Source of the DNA: Gracilaria domingensis
Taxonomy: Eukaryota > Rhodophyta > Florideophyceae > Gracilariales > Gracilariaceae
DNA length: 64,000 nt
Assembly: GCA_022539475.1 (NCBI GenBank)
Contig: VCMS01000407.1
Location: 1 to 64,000, forward strand
Direction of reading: 5' to 3'
Below, in pieces: positions 10,163-20,190 of the stretch. The translations under genes and the position numbers were made by a program. Position 1 is the first letter of the stretch. Every line of letters begins with the position of its first letter. The notes below the pieces were generated by a model. It worked only from the letters and a program-made list of their open reading frames with translations, had not been told where the DNA came from and ran no database searches.

Positions 10163-11151
10163 ACATTAAGGGCTCCATCCTCTACATGTTCACCTTGTGG
10201 TGCCTTTTCTTGTGATCCTGTGTTACTCCCGAAATCGTTCATGTCCATTTCCTTGAACTCCATATCCCCTTCCTCGCATTCACCAACGAAGCAATCGCTA
10301 ATAGACCCCAATCTTCGGCTCACACTGTCAATAAAAAATTGTTCTTTCACAGTGAGGTAAAGTCTTCCGTTCGACGGCATTCGATATCCAAATGTAGCCT
10401 CTCTCATGTCATTACCAAGAACCTTAGTCCAATCTTCCGTTGTCGTTCCAAAATTATGAAATTCGCTGGAATTGGTCCTCAAGACATGTTGCCAAACATC
10501 CCCCAGAACATTCTTTAAACACAGAGGTAGCAGTTCAGCAAACTTCTTTGTAAACAGTTTCTGTCTCTGGCCACCCCTTGACACATCCGTACTTAGAAGG
10601 CTCACAACCGTCAATACCCAAGCGTCCAAACGTGCGAGCAACAGTATTGTGCCATCTAAAAAGGTGCCCGTATCCTTGTCTTCCACATCATACCCAATAA
10701 ACTCCTTCAGCACTTGTACCCCGACACGGTTTCGGAAGAACAAGTCTTGATCTTCCGTCGGCATATCCTCGACATTGTCCGCATTGGAGTACTTTAGACG
10801 AACAAATGGGGCTTTTCTCCACCATGAAGTGTTCGGTACACCATTTTCGTCAACAAGCAGTATGTTCTCCTGCGCTTCCTTCAACTGCATTGTGAGTTCG
10901 TCAGCATTCTCTTCTACCAGCTTTGTTCTTCTCCAAATCAGATCGTACCCCAGGAGCAGAAATAGTTTATCCCTCGTATTTCTCTTACGAACGCCCACGA
11001 CGTCACTCATGGTCTGCCGCATTCTCTGCCTAAGGCACATATCTGCACAAAGTTCCAGTATACACCTGTCGGTAAGGCATCGAATACGAAATATGACAAG
11101 CTTTTGAGCGTGCGTAAATTTTAGGCTTTGTGCCGTTACGAAGGCATACAA
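10159..11151 (-). CDS. Partner ORF of the Plavaka-like element, function unknown
   Basis: A 330-codon open frame whose stop overlaps the stop of the transposase by four bases, so the two genes converge. I do not recognise a known domain. Visible are a basic N-terminal half (..RIRCLTDRC.. and ..GVRKRNTRDK..), a helix-rich middle and an acidic C-terminal tail (GECEEGDMEFKEMDMNDF). Codon use and context match the transposase, which suggests that both belong to one element. It could be a second mobility protein or cargo. Confidence 0.5.
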   Translation of the reverse strand: MYAFVTAQSLKFTHAQKLVIFRIRCLTDRCILELCADMCLRQRMRQTMSDVVGVRKRNTRDKLFLLLGYDLIWRRTKLVEENADELTMQLKEAQENILLVDENGVPNTSWWRKAPFVRLKYSNADNVEDMPTEDQDLFFRNRVGVQVLKEFIGYDVEDKDTGTFLDGTILLLARLDAWVLTVVSLLSTDVSRGGQRQKLFTKKFAELLPLCLKNVLGDVWQHVLRTNSSEFHNFGTTTEDWTKVLGNDMREATFGYRMPSNGRLYLTVKEQFFIDSVSRRLGSISDCFVGECEEGDMEFKEMDMNDFGSNTGSQEKAPQGEHVEDGALNV

Positions 11152-11231
11152 CCCCTTTCAGTAACATCTCTACGGAGAGCGGTTGGGGCTACGATATGGT
11201 TACTATGAGCGCCTCCGAGGCTGAAATTCAA

Positions 11232-11283
11232 GGCCAAAGGCTACAGCGCCATACGCACTTTTCTGGCGCTGTAGCCTTTGGCC
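11232..11283. repeat. Perfect 20-bp stem hairpin
   Basis: GGCCAAAGGCTACAGCGCCA (11232-11251) is repeated as its exact reverse complement at 11264-11283 around a 12-base loop. It lies between the DNA transposon's partner ORF and the end of the methyltransferase gene. It could be a transcription end for the latter or a miniature palindromic insertion. Confidence 0.7.
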
Positions 11284-12372
11284 AGTATCCAGCGCTGCAG
11301 AACTGGCGCATGTGGAAAATATCTCGCACACCCATGCACGCGTGAAGGCAGCGGCGACGCCGTAAGGTTGGGAGCCACCAGCGCGCGCAGCCGCGCCACG
11401 TCCACGTGCTGCAGCAGCCGGCCGTGCACCAGCGCCACGCTCCACACCTTCGACAGCCGCACCACGTCGCCCACAAACACCAGCGCCGGGCTGCGCATCG
11501 CGTGGCGCTGCGTCTCGCGCCACAGCTCGCTCAACGGCGCCGTCAGGATGCGCTCCGCGCGCGTGGTGCCACCGCCACACTGGGCGTGGTCGCGCACAGC
11601 CCGCCGCTCATCATCTGCTCCGCGATGCTCGGCAGCTGCGACAGCCCCATGTACACCACGTACGTGGTGTGCGCGTCCACGTTTGTGAGCTGCACCTCGC
11701 GCCCCTCGCGCGCGTGCCCCGTCACGAACTGTACAGAGTGCGCCACGCCGCGCTTCGTGAGCGGCATGCCCAGCTCCGTCGCGATGCCCGCCGCGGTGGT
11801 GATGCCCGCCGACACGGACACGCACACGCCGCGCTGCTCCAGATAGTCCAGCTCCTCGCCCCCGCGCCCGAAGATGAACGGATCGCCGCCCTTGAGACGC
11901 ACCACCTTGTGCTTGCGCGCCGCGAAGAAGTTGAGCAGCAGATGGACGTCGTGTTGCTTGCGCGTAAGGAAGCCCCCTGTTTGCCCACGTAGATAAGCTG
12001 TGCGTCGCGGTTGCACAGCTGCAGAATGTCGTGCGACACCAGACGATCGTACAGAATCACGTCTGCCGTCTGCATGTGGTGTAATGAGCGCAGCGTGAGC
12101 ATTGACGGGTCGCCCGGTCCTGTGCCCACCAGGTGCATTTTTGCGGGCGCGCTGCCTTGGAAGTGCGCCTGCCGTGTGTGCTCTTGGTCGCGCAGCGTCG
12201 GCAGCAGCGCGTCGATGCACGTTGGGAAAGACGGCTGCGCGGAGGACGCGGCGTTGGCGTTGGATGGCAGTTGGGCGCGAACGGAGTGCGGCCGTCGGGG
12301 CGCACAAACGCGCGCTGTGCTGCGCGCGGCGCGCGACGACGACGGCAGCGATAGCGGCGTCACGAAGGCCAT
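11241..12372 (-). pseudogene. Uroporphyrinogen-III C-methyltransferase, plastid type, two frameshifts
   Basis: SUMT transfers two methyl groups from SAM to uroporphyrinogen III to make precorrin-2, the step towards siroheme. The ATG at 12372 opens an Arg/Ser-rich leader (MAFVTPLSLPSSSRAARS) typical of a plastid transit peptide. Then come the family signatures: VGTGPGDPSMLTLRS and ADVILYDRLVS in one frame; RLKGGDPFIFGRGGEELDYL, AGITTAAGIA, LPLTKRG-like and YMG in the second; TTRAERILTAPLSEL and SPALVFVGDVV in the third. The first shift is near 11970, at a G5 run. The second is near 11570, where the family's P.a....GT loop should be. All core blocks survive, so either it decayed recently or the assembly has indels here. 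Confidence 0.8.
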
Positions 12373-12519
12373 GTTTGAGGAAGGAGACGACGGCAGACGA
12401 CGGCGGCGGCGGCGGCGATAACGGCGCGGAAGCAAGCTTGCGCAACGGCGCGGCGCATGTATACGCGGCAGAGCCATTTCACAACAGCGCTGACGTGGAA
12501 GTTGGGAGTGGTGACCGTC

Positions 12520-12760
12520 AGCATGCCAGGCACGGTGCTGCCGCGCACCGCTTCCAGCGCCAGCAAAACCATCTGCCTGCCGTCCCGTCACCGCGCCGAG
12601 CACGGCGAGCCCGTGCACCGCCTCCAGTGCAACCAGCACCATCTGCCCGCCGTCCCGTCGTTGCGCCGAGCACGGCGCGCCCGTTCACCGCCTCCAGCGC
12701 AAGCAGCACAATCTGCCCGCGGTCCAGTGCTATCAGCAGCAGCGTGTTTATCAGCGCTAC
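12520..12760. repeat. 70-bp tandem repeat (about 3 copies)
   Basis: CACCGC(C/T)TCCAG starts at 12545, 12615 and 12685, an exact 70-bp spacing, each copy followed by CATCTGCC and GTCCCGTC-like blocks. Because 70 is not a multiple of three, the repeated peptides seen on the minus strand change frame at every unit, so the repeat is not coding. It lies 5' of the methyltransferase gene. Confidence 0.75.
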
Positions 12761-13540
12761 AGTCGTGCCCATCAGCGCCGAAAACGTTGGCGAAGCCGGC
12801 GCATTGTCGCATGCTAGCAACGCGACCATCTACAGTACACACCGGCCCAGCAGCTGCGCGCACATCTTCACCATGCTTTCCGGACAAGAAAGCTACGCGC
12901 ATGCCCCGCCACCGACGCTGCATCCGTCGCTGCTTCTGCAGCTGCTACAGAAGCCGAGCACGCCACGAGCCCTCGACAGCAGCCCGAAGGCCGTCTCCCA
13001 GTCGAACCGCGCAAACTCCACGCTGGGCGCGCCCGAACGGCAGCCGAGCAACGCGTTCGTGCCGCCTATAAGCGCATAGCGCGGGTTTAGCTACACGCCC
13101 AGAATTGCGACGCGGTCTGCTGCGCAGGGAAGCGTGCGGGGGCGCAGCGCGATTGGCTGCACGTCGCACTGCACGATGAACACCATCTCGTGCCCGCGCA
13201 ACGCGCGGATGTACTCGACGACTCGTACGTGCTCGATGCCCACGTTTGGACGGGCGCGACGTCTCCTGACTCAATTAAATCGCCCCTGCGCATCACGTCG
13301 CGCGCTCCGCCGCCGTGCCCGTCAATAACGTGCGGCACAGCCAGGCTCCACATCGCTGCGTGCTTGAACCTTCCCAGCGTCAGCTTTGACCCGAACAACG
13401 CGGATCACGCAAGCTCGAGGTGGGCCGGCAAGCTCGCGCCTATCAGAACCGTGCGCTGCGCCGGAACCGGTTCTGCAACAGGGTCTGCTTCTCTTCTGCA
13501 TTGTGGTTGTTGACATCGTCAACCCGCATGTTCGGGGAGG
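12761..13540 (-). other. GC-rich host sequence with decayed coding potential
   Basis: On the minus strand a protein-like frame runs from about 13490 (..RTVLIGASLPAHLELA) through an in-frame TGA into KLTLGRFKHAAMWSLAVPHV and on to about 13250. It then continues in another frame (NVGIEHVRVVEYIRALRG.., stop near 13090). I do not recognise the family. Codon use is strongly GC-rich, like the methyltransferase next door. The gypsy element split this locus; its other side resumes at 25904. Confidence 0.35.
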
Positions 13541-13545
13541 AGGAG
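13541..13545. other. Target-site duplication AGGAG (left)
   Basis: AGGAG directly precedes the left LTR and is repeated at 25899-25903 directly after the right LTR. A 5-bp duplication is usual for Ty3/gypsy integrases. Confidence 0.85.
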
Positions 13546-14086
13546 TGTGATATAGTACGTATCGGGAGAAAACCCGAAGCGGTCTTGAGGCGACGGAGTT
13601 GGCTGTGGCTCGAGAGGGCGACTGTAATGAATCCGTACGGGGAGTAAGGAGGAAGCACCGAGCGGTCAGCGGGGAGAGTGGGCGGTTGGTATCACCAAGC
13701 ACGTTCAGGAGCGCGCGAAAGGGTACGAACGGCCTAATAAACCCTATAGTACTTAGCTTAACGCCCTGTCGGTAGCGCTACTCGACGAACAAGACGTACG
13801 GCAAAGGGTGCTTGGTGTTTACAACGTGAGGTCATGGCGAGGTTGGGGTCTACCTAAATATCGGGTAAACCCGCCTCTGTGCGGCCTCTAGGTAGCAACT
13901 TACAGTACTATATTGCGTTTGTCACCGTCCGACCGGCACACGTGTCCTACGTACGTTTGGGACCGATATCCGATGCGGGGACAATCACGCGTACAACTAT
14001 CCGCTCGGGCCAGCCCGACACGTACGACACGGCACTCCTCTCAATCCACTCCGTCCGTGCGGTCAGCCAGATCGTGCTATACGACA
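13546..14086 (-). repeat. Gypsy element 3' LTR (541 bp)
   Basis: Starts TGTGATATAG and ends ATACGACA on the plus strand (TG...CA in both readings). It matches 25358-25898 over the full length, with differences seen near 13660 (A/G) and 13917-13919 (TT versus CC). Confidence 0.9.
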
Positions 14087-14100
14087 GATCCCCCTCCTTA
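14087..14100 (-). promoter_or_regulatory. Polypurine tract of the gypsy element
   Basis: Read on the minus strand, AAGGAGGGGGATC lies immediately upstream of the 3' LTR start TGTCGTAT. This is the expected primer site for plus-strand DNA synthesis and confirms that the element is minus-oriented. Confidence 0.7.
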
Positions 14101-14997
14101 GATTGCACTCCGTCCTCGGAGTGCAGCCCAGTGCTGCGCCCAAGTCCGTTCGGCTGAGAAGAAGCCACCGATCGTTTCTTTCACAGAAAGTGCCCGCCAC
14201 GGGCGGGGCGAAGCCATGTGAGAATTACACGCGTGGCGTGGGGGAGCGGCGGAGCTAGTAGAACTGAAACAGACCGCTGGCGACAAGGGCGCTATGGGTG
14301 GCGCGTGGCCCGTGTCCGTTCATGGAACCGCCAATGCGGCGACCGAGAGAAAAGCTCGCGTGAAGGCGGCTGCGCCCGACTATGAGGGACACCGACCACC
14401 ATGGTGGTAGGTACGCGGTCAGAACTGACACTTCCGCGTCCAATTCGCGAAGCGACGGAAGCGCCCGATGGTATGCAACCGAGCGGTCACGGGGGCGCAC
14501 GAATCCCCCTCCTTCGCACGCTACGGCGCGTTCGCGGCCGGTGAGACGCGCTCATGTCCGTTTCGGGTCGGTACCGTGTGGTACGCGCGGTGCGCGCGCC
14601 GCGGCGGACACTGTCCCGCCTTGCGACCTTCCGACGATAGTGGCGACGACAGCGAAGGCCGATAGCGAGGTTGTGCGCGTACTGGCTATGCGACTGCGCT
14701 CGCGGCGCGGCGACTACCACGTCGGATGCGTTCCGAGCGGGAATGGGCTTTAGCCGTCACGGAAAGGGGCGGATGTACAGTGATCATGCCCGCTCGGAAA
14801 TAAATTGAGGTGTATGAGGCCTCAAAGTGTACGTATCGGTACGAGCGATATCGCTTTTGGCGAGGTCCCGAACGCCGTCCGTCTTAGCCCGTGCATCTCT
14901 GTGTCGTACCTTGCGGCTATAAGAGCTCCCTTCCACCCGTCATCCGTTGCCCCCGATGGGTTCGTAATCAAGCCAGTCGTCCGCCTCGCCGTCTGCG
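14101..14997. other. Non-coding region between 3' LTR and antisense ORF
   Basis: No gene seen. A short hairpin TGCACTCCG/CGGAGTGCA lies at 14104-14125. A TATA-like CGGCTATAAGAG lies near 14915, about 80 bp before the antisense ORF on the same strand, and could be its promoter. Confidence 0.4.
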
Positions 14998-17295
14998 ATG
15001 GCGAGTAATCCGAATCAACCGAGTGCGTCCGGTGGCGGCGGTCCGTTTCGGTCTATGCCGCTTCCTGGTCGGCACTTCGACCATCGTAGTCGTCGTACGA
15101 GCCAGGCCCCGCGTCGGTCGAAGCAGGTTCCGATCACGGTCAACGAGTACATTCAGGACAATGCGGAGTACTTCGATGCGCGTCGCTTCGCAGCCATTCC
15201 GGTCTCGCTCCCATTACGTGAGGTGGCGAGCCGTAACCCAAAGCGTACGCGAATGGAAGCTTGGCAGGCACGTTGGAATCACCTTCCTGGAATCGTCGGT
15301 CGTGCGGACGAAAGGACGTTCGGGATAGCCGATATGCCGTACTTAAGGTGCCCCGAGGAGCGCGAGTATCAACGCCGACTTCAGAGCCTGATGCACCGGA
15401 TCAATTCCGACGCGAACTTTCCGCCCGAAAACGGTAACCCTCTCGCGTTGGGGATGTTCGAACCGCCGTACGACCAGCTGTACTGGTTAGACCGCGAGCA
15501 TTGGTGGAGCAACGCCGCGACGGAAGCCCGCATCCGGGGTTCACACCGTTTCTTCTACTCCTGGCACAACGTCGAGTACTTCGACGTCGCGAAGAACGAC
15601 TGTACGACGGTATACTACGGTATGACCGAGGCGTGGAAGTCTGTGGAGGTCGAACGCAACCTTTCCGTACCGACGCCGTCCGTGGTGGCATACCATTCGC
15701 GGGAACTGCTATCCCAAGGAGCGTTGAGCCGTGCGGTCTTGCAGATCCTGTACGCCGAGTGGGCAGTTTTCGCTTTCATGGCGTTCCTCCAGGCGGCCAG
15801 CGACGGTGTGGAAGTCTTCACCCGTGCGGGCGATCAGCGCCTGTACAACACGGACGATTCGCCGCAGTACGGACGGTTGTTCCCTCTCCCGTACAAATTG
15901 GTATGCATCTTGGCCGAAATGGGGTTGCAGAACATCCTGCGGGGGACCTCTTACCCCCCTGCGGTCGGTGAGAAGCTCCTTCAGTACTCTTTGGAGACGG
16001 ACTGGTCGCAGACGCCGGGGTTCCTCTGGTACGATTACTTTGAGGACTCGTTCCCTACTATGCCCGCATCCGGTACGGGCGCGTTGCCGATCGACCGAGT
16101 GCTATTGCCAACGGGACAGCTTCCGCCTTGGCCATTCGCGGATAGGCCGAACTACTTCCCGCATGGGTACATGGAAGAAGACTTCGAAGCCGCTCCTCCA
16201 GTGCCGAGGCGTGAGAGCGGGGTCCAAGCCGGTCTGCCTCAGTTATCCTCTGCGGCCGAGCCGGAGCCTGATCCGGAGATCGTGGAGGTACCTGTGCGTA
16301 CGGAGCGAGAGGTCCAGGTCCGGCTCCCAGGCCGCCAATTGGACGCAATGGGTGTCGAAGTCTCTGGCGAGCGCCTCCAGACGTTGCTCAACGCCTTGCG
16401 GGCTGTATGCGTTCCGCGTGGGATTCCGAAGCCGACTGACGTGCCGGGCGCCCTGACGGCTGCGCGTACTTGGGTGCGTCGCGCGGCGAACTCCGAAGCG
16501 TGCCTGCGTGAGCAGGCTCAGGGCATGTTGGACCTACTCGGTTACCTTCGTGAACACAGCCTGCGCGTTCTCGGTTCGTACGAGCAGGGTATGCTGGCCG
16601 GTTTCGGGGAGGGTACTGCGCCGGACGGACAGGTTATGGAGACGCAGGCTCTGACGTTGGACGAGTTGGTCGGTGAGTCCTATCAAGGGTTGCACGACCA
16701 GGCCACGGTGGAGAATCAGGTCAACCAGATCGTTCAGAACCTGAGACGGGCGCGTGCGTCCATGTTTGACGGGGTCACTCTGAACCCTCCAGCACCTCCG
16801 GTGAGTCCGGAAGGAGCTGGGGGAGACGGTGGTGAGGCTGTCGCCGGTACGGAAGGTGTCGCTGCGACGGGGGACGGGGGCGCTCAAGCGTCCGGTGGCG
16901 GTGCTGTAGCAGTTGGTGACGACGTGGAGCCCGGGGATACCCCAATGGCGGAAGTTGCGTCCGGTGTGGAAGCTCCTAGCGCTCCTGCTCCGGTGACGCC
17001 AGGTACCGGTGCGGGTGCGTCAGGCGTGGTTGCCAGTGACGTTCCGGCGGCGAGCGCGCCTAGTCAGCCGCAGTCATCCGTGAGGGTCGTGGTAGCCAAC
17101 GCTCCTTGGCCGGGTACTTCAAGTCCGTTCCAGCCGGCCAGTTCCCGAGGGGGCTCGGCGTCGACCTACCGTTCGGGCATTCCGACACCTCGTGGGGGGC
17201 GTGGTCGTGGTGGTACGCGTGGCCGTGGTCGTGGCGTATCCAAGACGTTGCCGGCAGTGAAGAGTATCCAGAAGAAGGGACCGGGTGGTGCGTAG
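14998..17295 (+). CDS. Large antisense ORF of the gypsy element
   Basis: A 765-codon uninterrupted frame (ATG in GCGATGGCGAGT) on the strand opposite to gag-pol, between the integrase end and the 3' LTR. I recognise no enzyme domain. The first 400 residues are rich in aromatic residues and look globular (..HNVEYFDVAKNDCTTVYYGM..). A middle region looks coiled-coil. The last 150 residues are Pro/Ala/Gly-rich and end in an Arg-Gly block (GGRGRGGTRGRGRG) and a basic tail, as in RNA-binding proteins. Antisense extra ORFs downstream of pol are known in some large plant gypsy elements (Grande), so a gag-like or regulatory role is possible. It is the only intact long frame of this element besides pol. 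Confidence 0.7.
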   Translation: MASNPNQPSASGGGGPFRSMPLPGRHFDHRSRRTSQAPRRSKQVPITVNEYIQDNAEYFDARRFAAIPVSLPLREVASRNPKRTRMEAWQARWNHLPGIVGRADERTFGIADMPYLRCPEEREYQRRLQSLMHRINSDANFPPENGNPLALGMFEPPYDQLYWLDREHWWSNAATEARIRGSHRFFYSWHNVEYFDVAKNDCTTVYYGMTEAWKSVEVERNLSVPTPSVVAYHSRELLSQGALSRAVLQILYAEWAVFAFMAFLQAASDGVEVFTRAGDQRLYNTDDSPQYGRLFPLPYKLVCILAEMGLQNILRGTSYPPAVGEKLLQYSLETDWSQTPGFLWYDYFEDSFPTMPASGTGALPIDRVLLPTGQLPPWPFADRPNYFPHGYMEEDFEAAPPVPRRESGVQAGLPQLSSAAEPEPDPEIVEVPVRTEREVQVRLPGRQLDAMGVEVSGERLQTLLNALRAVCVPRGIPKPTDVPGALTAARTWVRRAANSEACLREQAQGMLDLLGYLREHSLRVLGSYEQGMLAGFGEGTAPDGQVMETQALTLDELVGESYQGLHDQATVENQVNQIVQNLRRARASMFDGVTLNPPAPPVSPEGAGGDGGEAVAGTEGVAATGDGGAQASGGGAVAVGDDVEPGDTPMAEVASGVEAPSAPAPVTPGTGAGASGVVASDVPAASAPSQPQSSVRVVVANAPWPGTSSPFQPASSRGGSASTYRSGIPTPRGGRGRGGTRGRGRGVSKTLPAVKSIQKKGPGGA

Positions 17296-17520
17296 ACGGT
17301 TCCAATGTCGTGCGTGTCCTTGAGTAAACTTGTGTTGTTGTGTGCATTCTTCCTTTGCGTACGTCAGGTTGAATCCGTTGACGTAAAGTGCCGATATCGG
17401 AAAAGGCGGCGTTTCACTAGATCGAAAAATAAAGGGGGTGAGCCAATGAGCGTACGGTTAGGGCGAATATCCGGCCAACCGTCGCGCGTCAGTGGTCGTA
17501 TCCGTGTCGGTTGGAGCCCG

Positions 17521-18832
17521 TCACGTGCTTGGGGAGTAGGTGGCGTTTTGTCCGGCCGACGGACTTCCGTCTGCTTCTCTCCACCTCCTTAAGGGTGTTG
17601 CCGATGTCGTACGACTTCGGCGACGCCAGTATCGTGCGACAAAGTGCTGAGGGATGTTGGAAGGGGGTTCGTAGGTGTCGGATTCGGCGGTGTAGCCGTA
17701 CCAGCGTACGCGGTATTGGACTCCGTCCGGCCTATCGCGGTGCGCTACGACGCGTTCCACGACGCAAGGAACCGTATCGGGTGGCGGTAAATCGTCGCGG
17801 TCAACGACGTCGTCCGCGAATGGTCCCTCCGGGTCAGCGACGGGTTCCTCCCGTCTACGTTCGGTGGTAACGGGGCTACTCGTAGGCCGTGCGGACGGGG
17901 CGCGTGTGACGCGATCAATGGAGACGGTGTGTTCGATACCGTTTTCATCGATAGTAACGGTAGTGTCCGTTGTGGCTTTGACCTTGAACGGACGGTGGTC
18001 TTCGGCAGTAGTTTCCGAAGAGTTCGTTCCTGTTCCGTTAGGTCCTCTTCCGTGCTTTTGTAATTGGGTCGGTCAATGTACACTTCCTCGCCTTCCGCGA
18101 ACGTAGGGCGAAACCGGACGGTCCTATCGAAGTCGTCCTTGTAGCGCTGCTGTGCGCGTGTCAGCTTTGTCCGCGCGGTCTGAAGCGTCGCCTGTAGGAG
18201 TTTGAGTGTGTATCGCTTCAACTGGGCTGCGGACGGCTGAGTCGGTGTTGCAGGGTCCAAGGACGTACTGGGTTCGTCGATGAGGACGCTGGGGGGTGTC
18301 CTCGTTAGTGCGACCGCGAACGGGGTGGTTCCGATGGACCTATGGACCTGGAGGTTATATCCGTACGTAAGGGGTTGGACATATGCGTGCCACGTCCTTT
18401 GGTGGTCTGCTACGTAGTGGCGGAGGCGCTCCACCAGCGTCTTGTTGAACCGTTCGGCCTGCCCGTTTGTCTGGGGGTGATACGCAGTGGTCGAAACGTG
18501 CTTCGTGCCCAGTGCGGAGCAGACGGCCTCGAAAAACTTCGACGTGAACTGCGGTCCGTTGTCGGTTAGTAGGCAGTTCGGGATGCCGTACGGGTAAACC
18601 CAATATTCCAAGAACGTTTTGGCTACCACTGGGGCGGTGGTTGACCGCAGCGGTATGGCTCGCGAGAACTTGCTAAACCGATCGGTCATTACCAGGATAT
18701 ACTGGCATCCGTTAAGGGATCTGGTAAAGGGTCCCACTATGTCCATGGCAATAAACTCGAGCGGACCAGCTGCTGGGAAGAGCTTCAGCAGCTTCTGGGA
18801 CCGATAACGGGTTCCTTTGACGGCTGGGCATG
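17521..18832 (-). pseudogene. Integrase core to chromodomain of the gypsy pol
   Basis: After the copia insertion the pol frame resumes at 18832 with the second zinc-binding Cys (CPAVKGTRYRS). The DDE core follows: AMDIVGPF, then LLTDNGPQFTSKFFE and AYHPQTNGQAERFN (D, D and E positions visible). Near 18000-18040 the reading moves to another frame, which carries FKVKATTDTTVTIDENG and then a chromodomain (VQYRVRWYGYTAESDTYEPP, 17600-17690). Chromodomains steer chromovirus integration to marked chromatin. The first frame runs on alone to 17745 without homology, so the shift is a real lesion or a sequence error. Confidence 0.75.
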
Positions 18833-18837
18833 ACCGA
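18833..18837. other. Target-site duplication ACCGA (left)
   Basis: ACCGA flanks the LTR insertion on its left and recurs at 20191-20195 on its right. Removing the insertion and one copy restores the integrase frame across the zinc-binding Cys pair. Confidence 0.85.
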
Positions 18838-20190
18838 TGTCAGAGTAACATCCTCAGACTTAGGCTCTCACTGTCTGTTGTTGATATCTGTTTGAACCGG
18901 AAGCTGTTGCCTTCGTTGCCATACGAAGGATGAGTAAGAAGTTCAGAGCATGTGACAAAAGGAGGGTGTTTCCAGAACATCCGAATCGTATGGAACAGAA
19001 CCATGATCTTGGTATACTGGTAGAACGGTACACCCGTGGACTTGGACACACACTAACTGCACTTGATGTTCGGTTGTCGCCGTCTGACATTGTCAGGTTT
19101 CAGTGCGGTACCGTTGTGTTCCTCACCACCCAATGTGTTACTTTGCATGTACTTGGCCAGCAGCGCTGGTTGCTTGAAGTCAGTAACAGAGGGAGGGTGT
19201 TGGAAGCCATGCTGTTACTGACATCAAGCAGCTGAGATGTGTGGAGTCTAGAATGGTACCTTGCCATGTGAAAGCGAGATTGATGTTGTTCTGTTTGGTA
19301 TACTATGGTGGTCGTGTGGTATACGCAGTATGGGTTGAACGTTTATGGCTACACTGGAACGCTATCGTTCAGCTGGGATGACCACAAGGTACAACGATGA
19401 CAGGTTGTACAGTGGTCATGGAATACAGGTTGTAGGCTATGTATGTGCACACAAGGTACAGGTGGCAGCACTGTCAGTGTTGTGAAGTTTACACCATGTT
19501 TGAGTTGTGCTACATGCAAATGTGTGTGTATGGATGAATGGAACATGTTGCAGCTAAGTGACTGACGTCATGTGGTTTACAGGTACTTGTTGATGATGTG
19601 GGACTTGGGTATCTGGCACGTACACATTACGGTGTGGTGTACAGATTACAGCGTGCCAGCAACGCGTGAAGTGTGATGTGATGTTCCGTAAGCATGGCTG
19701 GTCATGATGGTGAGGTGTTGCATTGTGTGTATGCATGGTCGTGTTACTATGGTGAGCTGTCATATTGTTGACTGCGTTGATGTGTGGTGCTCGTGGTGTG
19801 CTGTAGAAATGTGTCGGTACACTGTCAGGGACGTGCATGGCTACTACATTGGTGTGCATTGTTGTGCATTGTTGTGCACTGCTGTGCAGTAGTGTACGGA
19901 ATTGTTGTGCACTGTTGTACACTGTTGTGCGTTGTTGTGCACTGCTGTTGTAAGCAGTTTGGCACTGTTACCATGTTATGTCTGTAGATGATTGGTAGTA
20001 TTGAGTGTCTCTGGTTAGTGAGTTGCATGTTGGTCAGAGTTGGAGTCGCATGATGGAGTAGCGAAGAAGTGCTATATAGGTTGTGACTCAAGCACCTCCA
20101 AATAAATCTGAGCCAGAGCTGGCGAACTTCCCTTGCATCCCCCCATCCTTCCTCATGTCAACTTTCCGATCCCAGCTATAACCTCTATCA
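18838..20190 (+). mobile_element. Solo copia-family LTR (1353 bp) inside the gypsy integrase
   Basis: The insertion starts TGTCAGAG and ends CTATCA, carries no internal coding region and has a perfect 5-bp duplication, all as expected for a solo LTR left by LTR-LTR recombination. Its start matches window positions 295-1 and its last 1 kb matches 3462-2471. At about 19185-19195 it contains an internal ACAGAGGGAGGG followed by TGTTGGAAGCC, i.e. a second tract-plus-LTR-start, so the LTR may itself be a fusion. ORFs inside it are low-complexity and not genes. Confidence 0.75.

Noticed and set aside
11406-13079. Several long Arg/Ala-rich ORFs on both strands over the methyltransferase locus
   Set aside because: High GC removes stop codons; only the minus-strand frames with methyltransferase signatures are convincing.
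15401-15691. Antisense ORFs within the 765-codon gypsy ORF
   Set aside because: Short Ser/Arg-rich shadows of the longer, better-composed frame.
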